NCBI RefSeq assembly: GCF_963678635.1
Contig: NW_026971731.1
Coordinates: 98,333-162,332, forward strand
Origin: Symsagittifera roscoffensis
Taxonomy: Eukaryota > Xenacoelomorpha > Acoela > Convolutidae
Reading direction: 5' to 3'
DNA: 64,000 nucleotides
A program made the translations under genes and the position numbers. Below, piece after piece: positions 55,917-64,000 of the stretch; within the stretch, counting starts at the first letter, position 1; the number at the start of each line of letters is the position of its first letter. The notes under the pieces are model-generated. The model searched no databases, had not been told where the DNA came from, and saw only the letters and a program-made list of their open reading frames with translations.

Positions 55917-58659
55917 AGACAGTGAAATTGATTTTTTTGATCATGAAAATCATAACAAAAATACACACTTTTGTGATTGGAAACGACAATGTGTAAAATT
56001 CACCCAAAATTGAAATTTGTTTCCAATTGGACACGACAATTCATCAATGCATTGAGCTAGAAGTAAGTTGAATTTTGATTGATTACGACAAATGCCCATA
56101 TGCGGAAAATCCATTCTCATTGGTTAAACCCACACATTCGAGTTGAAGGTACTTCTCACTCTTGATTAAAAACATTTTTATTTTCAAATTAACTACCGTC
56201 ATCTAGATCCTCCATCAGCTCTGAAGTAGTTCTTGTTCAAATTTTCTTCACTCAAAATTTTTTTTCTTAGAATGATCTTCTCCATTCAGAAAAATGACCT
56301 CACAAACTTGGTCGAGTTTTCAACAGTAATGTTGACAATCTAGGTGCTGGAGTCAGTCTCTGGGACTTTGATGACTCTCCCCGTTCAAATTTGACACATG
56401 ATCAAAATCATGAGGAGAATTTTCACTGAACATTATCAGATGCAGGTTCCCATCACTCAGAATTAGCTTGGAACGCTGGGAATGAGGTCACATATTGCAA
56501 AACATGGTGGGATAGATTATCCCGAAGTTCATGACTGTAGATATGGGTCTCAACCAGTGAACGAATTTATTTTTCCGTGGGAAGTGGAAAGATCTATGAA
56601 GAACCCAATTACAAAAACTGCGCTCTGCTAAACGCCAAGACAACCATCGGCGACTTAGGCAAGATCAGCTTTGCACTCCATTGAGGTTTTGCAAATTTTT
56701 GAGATCTCATTGGCTTGTGTTTTGTAATTTGTTTTTTTTTCATCTAGCTTTTTTTAAAAATGATAGAATTAAAGAGATAAAATAAGTAGAGGTCAAAAAA
56801 AATTTTGTTAATCGTTTTTGCACAAATCACATCACTTTTGCAAAATGCTAAGAAATTCAAAAAATTGTGTCTTCCTATAAAAAATTGGGTTTTTTTGCGC
56901 ACATCATAGAGTAAATCACAACTGTTCATATTGTTAAAAAAGTTACATAATTTGCAACCTTCATTAGTTTTTATATTCTCTTTTGCACACTAGTTAAAAA
57001 TCCGAAAAAAATCTTCCATATTCAAAAAAAGATTTATTCAATTCTTTCGTATCTCGAAACAAACTCATAGTAAAGTTTCTTGCAATGTTAAAAAAATAAG
57101 TTTAAGAGCTTGTTTGTTCTAATGTTGACCTTTGAAAAAAAAGTGTTTTTTTTTGCAAGTATATCAGTCAAAAAACATCAGAAAAGCAAAAAAAAAATAG
57201 TACTCGAAGTCAAAAACATTGAAATTTTTGGTTCTGATTGAACAAGATTTTCATATAAATCTTTGCGTTTTTCTTGCCTTGGCATAAAAAAGTTTGTTTT
57301 TTTGCCAAGTTTTTCGCAAAAAAAATCTCTAAAATTTTTTTTAAAAAAATTATTACCTATTTTGCATCTTGCAAAATCAATAATGTAATTTTATTAATTG
57401 GAAAAATGTAAATTGAAATTAAATTGTTTTTGACACAAATTTTGGTTTGAATTTACAAAAATTAACAGAATAATTGACCCGCACAGTAATTGCAGAACGA
57501 TAACTAACAATATATCAATCATTTCATTCGAACAAATCAGATTCGCAGTTTGAGTTTTGAACTTTTCGACCTCGTTCTAAAATTGCTGAGCCCAGAGATT
57601 GTGAACTTTTTCCCAGCGAGTCGTTTCCTTGATACGCTTGGTGTTTTTTCCAGATCCTTTCCGTTGTAATCTATGTTGAACACCTCAACTAAGCTGCTTG
57701 AATACTCACCCACTTAATGTAAAAAAAACTTAAATATAATCTGTGTTTGTATAAAAAGAAAAGACAATCACTTTGTTTATATATGAAATTATTTATTTCT
57801 TATCTGTGAGATTTTGGCTAATTGGGGTTACTCTTAAAGGTAAATGAAACTTGCCATTTCCCAATAAAAATCAAGAAAGAAAAAAATTTTCAATTATGTC
57901 TCATGCTTTGTAATTTGACTTTTTTGCCTCTAGATCCTGCATGATATGATTTGCAATGAGATTTCCAAAGACACTTTTCAAAAAAAACTTCTCAAAATTA
58001 CATCTAAATAAAAGCCCTTGACTATCTTCTCAAAAGCCAACAATGTCTCTTTGATCTTAAACAAAAGACTCAAGGACTTGTTGAGAAAAATGTTCATGTT
58101 TTTTTCTGGTGTTACTTATCTCGCCGATAATTTCAGTTTTAACAGCAAACAACCTGAGGTAAAATTATTGCAATTCTAGTCTGAACAATTTTTGCATATT
58201 GGCAAAGTTTAAGTTCTCAGAAAGTGAAATTGCTTTCATTGATCATGACAATTAGAACAAAAAAACACTTTTGTGATTATTTATGTGAAACACTCTCTAA
58301 AAATGCTGAGTCCAGAGATTGTGAACTTTTTTCCGAACCAGTCATTTCCTTGATACGCTTGGTGTTTTTTCAGAGCATTTCGATTGTAATTTATTTTGAA
58401 CACCTCAACTAAGCTGCTTGAACACTTACACACTTAATGTGAAAATACTTGAATATAATCTGTGTTGGTATAAAAAGACAATCAGTTCGTTGAATAATGA
58501 AATTATATATTTCTTATCTGTGAGGTTTTGGCTGATTGGAGTTCCTATTAAAATTAATGAAAACTTGCCATTTCCCAATAAAGATCAAGAATCGTGAGTA
58601 CACATGCAATAATCTTTGGATACTATGTATTTTTCGTATTTTTGGAAACAGAAGTGAAT
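55917..58659. other. AT-rich duplicated DNA, related to 50160-52150
   Basis: Parallel to 50160-52150 and 41000-43180. Contains a second decayed exon-like region (56270-56660). Otherwise no gene. ORFs of about 60 codons here are not kept between copies. Confidence 0.6.
56270..56660 (+). pseudogene. Decayed exon-like region, copy 2
   Basis: Same frame as copy 1 at 50507: HKLGRVFNSNVDN, VSLWDFDDSPRSNLTHD, QNHEENFH, stop, then SDAGSHHSELAWNAGNEV and KTWWDRLS. A separate piece at about 56560-56655 reads YFSVGSGKIYEEPNYKNCA and LLNAKTTIGDLGKIS. The protein-like character is retained around the stops, so a real ancestral exon is likely. Identity unknown. Confidence 0.42.
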
Positions 58660-59170
58660 CTGGATGGAATCTGGGAAGAGCTTGACACATAGCATCTGGC
58701 AATGGGAAGAATGAACATTGCAGAAAAGTTTGTGTTTACATAGTAGTAGTAACGTCTACACAATAGCCACACTGGGAAAGGTCCTACAAAAGCTTCCATA
58801 TTTGATACTTTTTCCATATATGGAATTCGCGATGACTCAAACTGCTTACCTATTTTTTCCTTTAACCTCAAAAAAATTTCTCTCCATTCTCTCCATCTGA
58901 TTAGTTTGCCCTTCAAAAATTGACTAAAAAAACTTAACTTCTATAATAAATTTTCAAAAAACCAAAAAAATGTGTGAGTTTTATTTGGTTTCCAAAAACC
59001 CTACAAAGGAAAACTTACTTCGAACCGTGCTTTCAACTAGAAAAAAATAATTGATTCATGACAATTTGAAAAAGCCCAACAATTCTATTTTAGTGTAAAA
59101 GAACGGGAATCCGTATATTGTTAAGCTGAAAACTTTGATTTCTTTCTTATATATAGGCCAAATCTCGATT

Positions 59171-59416
59171 ATGGATCAGAAGCTCGATATTCGTAATACA
59201 GTATCTGAAACAGCAACAAACAAATTGAGGAACGTGTGTGTCACAATGAATAAGTTCAATGTGAACAAGCCACCCTTCTTTCATATTCGACCCTTCACTG
59301 CAAAGGAAAAGGAAGACTTGAAGCGAAGAGCAGTCAATTTTTTTTCCAACCAATTCATTGAACTGGCTCAATTTATGAGAGATTTTATATATGTTGATGA
59401 ATTTGAACGTCAATAA
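59171..59416 (+). CDS. Small conserved-looking ORF, 81 codons, unidentified
   Basis: ATG at 59171 (MDQKLDIRNTVSETATNKL), then NKPPFFHIRPFTAKEKED and a helical end (LAQFMRDFIYVDEFERQ). TTTTTTAG|GTTCCG follows at about 59437, a possible acceptor. The sequence is balanced and not low-complexity, unlike other ORFs in this half. The duplicate at 43690 is broken. It may be a first exon or a remnant of a larger gene whose next exons are at 59946 and 60758. No family recognised. Confidence 0.4.
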   Translation: MDQKLDIRNTVSETATNKLRNVCVTMNKFNVNKPPFFHIRPFTAKEKEDLKRRAVNFFSNQFIELAQFMRDFIYVDEFERQ

Positions 59417-59945
59417 TGCTTTTCCATCTTTTTTAGGTTCCGTAGATGAAGTACATTGGTTCAAAACTATTTTTCTGACTTAAGTGTACAGTTAGAGCTA
59501 TGGTATCTGATGAACACTCATAAAAACATACATAACTTATTCAAAACTGAGATAGAAAATTATCGAACTATCAGTATTTTTACTCAGTTTTTGATTCAGA
59601 TCTTAATTTTTTTTATTCAATAAGAGTTTTTATCTAAATTGAAGTATTGTTTATCTGATTTGATCAAATTTACAGTCAAGAAAATATTTTTAATTTAAAG
59701 CCTTGCAGTATTTTATGACTTTTTGGTTTTTCATTGGTTGTTTTCAATTTGTTGTAATAATTCGAAATTTTGATTGGCTAAAGGATTTTCCTAAAAAAAC
59801 AAATTAACTGAAAACAGGGAAAACCACTTTATGGTGATAGTTACAACAAAATAAATAAAAAGTTTTCTTTTGTTTGTTTTAGTAGGAATAAAAATCTATC
59901 AAGAGCGTTTTAAACGTCTGAAATGTACATTCATCAATTTTTGAG

Positions 59946-60107
59946 GTTGAACTACCACAAAATCTACCAGAATGGTGGACAGACGACGCTGATGGATATT
60001 GTATTAGAATTAAATCGTATGGAAACACAGAAAACTCCTTAAGTATGAGGGGAGGATATTACTGGAAAGAAGAGCACTGCGAGATTTGTCATGAATGTTT
60101 TTATTGA
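59946..60107 (+). pseudogene. Candidate exon with Cys motif
   Basis: Starting after TTTTTGAG (acceptor-like), the frame reads VELPQNLPEWWTDDADGY, CIRIKSYGNTEN and EEHCEICHECFY, then a stop at 60105. CEICHEC gives C-x2-C and a further Cys/His, so metal binding is possible. The left copy (44449-44610) is shifted and broken. There is no start codon, so only an exon call is reasonable. Confidence 0.35.
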
Positions 60108-60757
60108 GAAGAGTTAACTCCGATGGAGTGTTCAATCAGTAAAAAATAAAACTATAATAGAACCTTTAAAACAAAAATTGAAATTAGGAACACTGTTTGA
60201 ATAATTTAGATTAATTTAGTTTTGTCGATTATATTTTAATCATAAGACCAAAATGTAAAATTCCGGTTTTTTATACTACAATATAACAAAAAGAAACCAA
60301 TAAAAATGAATAATTTGGTAATTTAATGTTTTCAGTGATCAGAAACAGAAACAATTTCGAATTTTGAATTGAGTTTTGAGAAAACTGTATACATCAGAAA
60401 CGAATCTGATTTATCTCTTTTTGGCGTCAAATTAGTATGTTAGTTATGGTGAAAAACTGTTCAATAAAATTTAATATTTAAAGTTTTATAAACAAAGTTT
60501 TTTGTTCAGATTCGAAAAGTGTTCTAAAGTTGGTGAATGCTTTATTCTGATTGGTTAGAAACACAACATTTAGCTGTGAAGAATTGAATGATTCTCATTG
60601 GTTGATATCAAAGAATTTAAAAGCTTCCTTATAAGTATTGCTCGATTTTGATTGGTTGATATCAAAACTTTGGAAACATCAGGGTTGGGTTGGATGATTT
60701 TTTTTTTCAGCTAGGTTTCAATGGGATGATAACCGTTCTGATACCCTTTTATAATAG

Positions 60758-60848
60758 GAAAATTTTCATCAAATTTTCAATAATTGGGATGCGCTCAGTG
60801 ATAGAAACGGAGGAGTTGCATGTTTTGCATGTGGCAGAGAACGTACAG
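60758..60848 (+). pseudogene. Candidate 91-bp exon, right copy
   Basis: Preceded by ATAATAG and followed by CAG|GTTAAT. One frame reads FNNWDALSDRNGG followed by CFACGRERT (C-x2-C). Same length and splice dinucleotides as 45249-45339. The alternative overlapping frame belongs to ORF 60690-60926. Upstream, several ATTGGTT motifs lie at 60549-60660. Confidence 0.35.
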
Positions 60849-63800
60849 GTTAATTTGAGTCAAGACATCGTAGGTAGAACATGTTGTGTTTTGAAACATT
60901 CGAACTGTATTTTTTTTTACTTATAGCAGCGATGAACTCACTAATATATCAATAAGAAGCATTCTTCCTGTCAACAAAAATTTTCAAAAGAAAGAACGCT
61001 CAGTAGTCTCCAAACACGCGCCAAGAGGAGGTGAAATTCATTTTTTCTGTTTAAAACAAAGAAAAAATTATGAATAACATTTTTACTGAATCTGAAATGT
61101 CTGTACAGATGTGATGAAATTGAAAACTCTAGGAAAATTGTACAATTTCTTCATCGAATTTCTCCATCTGCTATTCAATTTTTCAAAGTTTTGTCTGTTT
61201 TTCTTCTGTTTTCAAAGGTTCTGATTATTGATAAAACCAGCAAAAGAGAGTTCAAATTGTCGTGATATTTTGGTTGGAAGTCGATCCAAATATCTGTTAT
61301 CAACAAAAAAAAACATGTCAGTTGCATTTCCGGATTTCTTTTTGTGATGATTTTAAAGTAAAAGTGCATAACAGAGGCTAATTGGTGCTTAAGTTTTTGT
61401 TAAAAGACTTGTTCTGCAAAAAACTACATATTTATAAAAAACATCGACGTATTGAACGGTTTTGCCTTGTTACTATTTTGAAGTTTTCCCTAATTAGTGC
61501 CTGTAAAAGTTTTTTTAGAGTAGTGCGTTGTTAAGCAGATATATGGGATTTTTTAGGCAGATAAAAACACAAATTACTTCAAAAGAAGTTGGAGAGATTT
61601 TTGGAAAGTTTGTTATCACTTGATACAATAATTGAAATTATTTGAAAAGTCAGATGTTTTGAGAATAGTTTTTGTGAAGTTAACCCAACGACGTCTTTTG
61701 GACAATGATATATGAAGCATAAATCAACTATTTGCTTTCAATATTTACATTTCAGTACTCTGGTTAATTACACAAAAAATGATGTGGAAAGACTTTAAGA
61801 GAAAATAATATAGAACTTGCTAAAAATTTCGAATTAAACTAACACTTTAGCAGAGCCAAGTTTTTTTTTTGGAAAGTTACCATAAAAAAGTTCAAATTAG
61901 ACACACATCAACGTTTTTGTCCGGGTTAGCTTCGTTTTTTTTCAATTAGAAAAATAGGAAGAACTCACGAGTTTTTTTGCTCAATAAGTTTTTTATCACT
62001 TGATACATTAATTAAATCTATATGAAAGGACAGATGTTTTGAGAAAAAATTTTGTGAATAAACCAAACGACATTTTTTGGACGATGATACATGAAGCTCA
62101 ATAATTTTTTTCAACGGTGTAAAATGATTCCATTTTTTTAGTTTGCACCTTGATTTCTTTTGCTTACTCAATTTTGTTCGGACGAGCTCTTTTACAAAAT
62201 CTATCATGTTGCAGAAATATCTGTGATCTAGTTTTCCATGCGTTTTTCTACATCCGAATTTATCAAATTTTTATTCAAAAGAGGTGCTCTTGATTCATTT
62301 TATCAACTCAACGTTATAAAAACCTTCTTATTTTCATTTTTTCATGTGCTTTTGATTGCTGTAACTAAAAACTATTTTGCTCAAAAAAGGATAGTTAATG
62401 ATCCCAAAGTTTGTATTTTTGCTTAAATATTTTACTGTAGTAACTTGAAAAGGGGACATAAGAAGAAAACAAAATACATCATAAAAATCAAACGCTATTA
62501 GCTCTATTTTTGTCTCTGCAAGAAATTGTTAGTTCAATTGATACTGTTTTCCTCCTAAATGCCCCAGTACTGAATAAAACTTCTCGAAAAGTTAGTTCAA
62601 TAGCGAAAACATGTTTTTGGCAGAAAGCAAGAATGATCCTAAAACATATAATGTTTCGGAAACATCACGAAAAAATTGTTGTAGAAGCAACATATAGATG
62701 ATAATCAGTTATGAAGCGGTTTTTGTTGAGTTTCAGCCAATTACAGGTTGTATTACATTATTTTACATTTTTTTCCTGTTGTACATTAAAGAAAATTACC
62801 ACAATTCTAGCCAGTATTAGCAGTGACTTGTTATTTTATTTGTGGATCTGAAATTTATTTTTATTAACGAAGTTGTAATGATTCTACAAGTTTGGATTAA
62901 TCATTGAGACAAAACTGTGGGGGAGTTGAATCATTAGGTTGGATTAGGAAAATCAGTGAATTTTGCTTACTGCTGCTCATTTGAACTGAGATTCTCTTCA
63001 AATTCTCCATGAACTGAACAAAAAAAAACAAAATATTTACACAAATAAAAGGTTGAAAATAGAAATTTTTGGGTACAATTGGTTAATTTTTACTTTAGTT
63101 TCTCGAAAATCACAAACACTTTAAAATTTTCTCGAGAACTTGGAAACTTCAGTTTTGAATAAGTTATCATTAGCTTGCTTTTTAAATTTCAGAGCTTTAT
63201 ATAATCCACTTTTTAGCTCAATTTATTCTAACTTTCATCCTACTTCAAAATTTTGAGAGTAAAATGTGGAAAAAATCATGTTTTTATTCAAAATTTTTTA
63301 TCATTGTCTCAACCTGATGCAAAATCAAATACAACTTTAGGCCTAATTTTAGTTTTATATGAAAGTATATTTTCTCACTTAGATCAGAAAAAACACAAAG
63401 TTGGCTTAAGCTTTTATTTTTTCTGCATATATTTTTTTTCCAAATACCTGAAATTTTTGCATTTGTTCCCCAAAAATTTGAATTATGCTCCATTGAAAAC
63501 TTGCAAAGTTTTGAGAACTCAGCAGCTGGACAGCTGTTTGATTTGTAAACAATTTGAGTATTGCCTCGTGCTTTGTAATTTGACTTTTTTGCCTCTAGTT
63601 TTTTTTTAAAAAGAAAGGAACAAAGAGACAAGTCAGAAGAGGTCAAAGAAAAGTTTTTGATACACATTTTCGCCCAAGTCTTATCAGTTTTGTCTTTTGC
63701 AGACATGATAAACTAAATCACAATTTTCAAATTCTTTTAAAAAAATAACAGATTCTGCAACTTTCAAAAATTAGAATTCTTATATTTAAAAAATTAAAAA

Positions 63801-64000
63801 AACTCGCATTTCTTGCACTGTTAAAAATTTAAGTTTAAGAGCTCTTGATGGTTAATTTTGATGGTTTAAAAAATCTACTTTTTGCACGTTTTTTAATCAA
63901 AAACGTCAGAAAAACAATAAATTAGGATATGGAATAGCAATTGAATTAAAAAAACGTTGATTTTTTTGGATTTTATCTATTAGGATTTTTAAACTAATTG

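Larger units (their letters stand above)
58660..64000. repeat. Right copy of the >5 kb segmental duplication
   Basis: Counterpart of 43180-48660 and continues past the window end. Minus-strand 63706-63284 is open for 140 codons but its start lacks a clear signal, and the left copy (48157-47972) is open for only 61, so I do not call it a gene. Confidence 0.8.

Noticed and set aside
63284-63706. 140-codon minus-strand ORF
   Set aside because: Open in the right copy only; the left copy is broken to 61 codons, the sequence is Lys/Asn/Phe-rich as expected from AT-rich DNA, and no motif is visible.

Overview
The window looks like eukaryotic repeat-rich DNA from an AT-rich invertebrate. I lean towards a nematode because of the TTTTCAG-like splice acceptors and the A/T-run intergenic style, but this is a weak inference. 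There is no tRNA, rRNA, CRISPR array or intact conventional host gene that I can support. The left half (1-33.6 kb) is a nest of Ty3/gypsy-type LTR retroelements. The right half (33.6-64 kb) is very AT-rich and is built from tandem and dispersed segmental duplications with a few decayed exon-like islands.

The outer element is an old minus-strand gypsy element. Its 5' LTR is at 33594-32684. Next come a long non-coding leader, gag, a DTGA protease and the N-terminal half of reverse transcriptase, ending at 20851. The RT then resumes at 3155 and runs through RNase H and integrase off the left edge. It has been rearranged by tandem duplications of about 4.3-4.6 kb (gag start plus leader) and 2.54 kb (LTR plus flank), and its pol is full of stops and frameshifts.

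A second element of about 17.7 kb on the plus strand, 3156-20850, is inserted inside that RT gene. Its 5' LTR (913 bp, TGTGACATTCG...CGAATGTTACA), its leader with a recurring CCGGAGGGGTC motif and the first part of its first ORF all match the outer gypsy. Beyond about 7.5 kb it carries no gag, protease, RT or integrase. Instead it encodes ORF1, ending in a macro (ADP-ribose-binding) domain, and a roughly 9 kb coding block (9188-18317). That block begins with a coiled-coil protein and an SGNH/GDSL-hydrolase domain and continues into long stretches of protein I cannot assign. From about 10.56 to 14.5 kb it stays in one frame and is broken only by stop codons, so it looks like a single giant polyprotein that has decayed. 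This large chimeric, presumably non-autonomous retroelement is the most interesting object here.

The 3' end of the nested element is duplicated (18.15-20.85 kb), and its 3' LTR has lost about 360 bp of U3. The LTRs carry a 13-bp hairpin in which one base pair has changed compensatorily between subfamilies.

The right half contains six arrays of a roughly 60-bp unit with TGACGTCA palindromes, a 36-bp hairpin, a 1393-bp tandem duplication, a 717-bp triplication, and a segment of more than 5 kb repeated 15.5 kb away. It also holds a roughly 430-bp insertion with minus-strand coding character and several duplicated, decaying exon-like pieces. One of these, 59171-59416, still reads as an intact 81-codon ORF.
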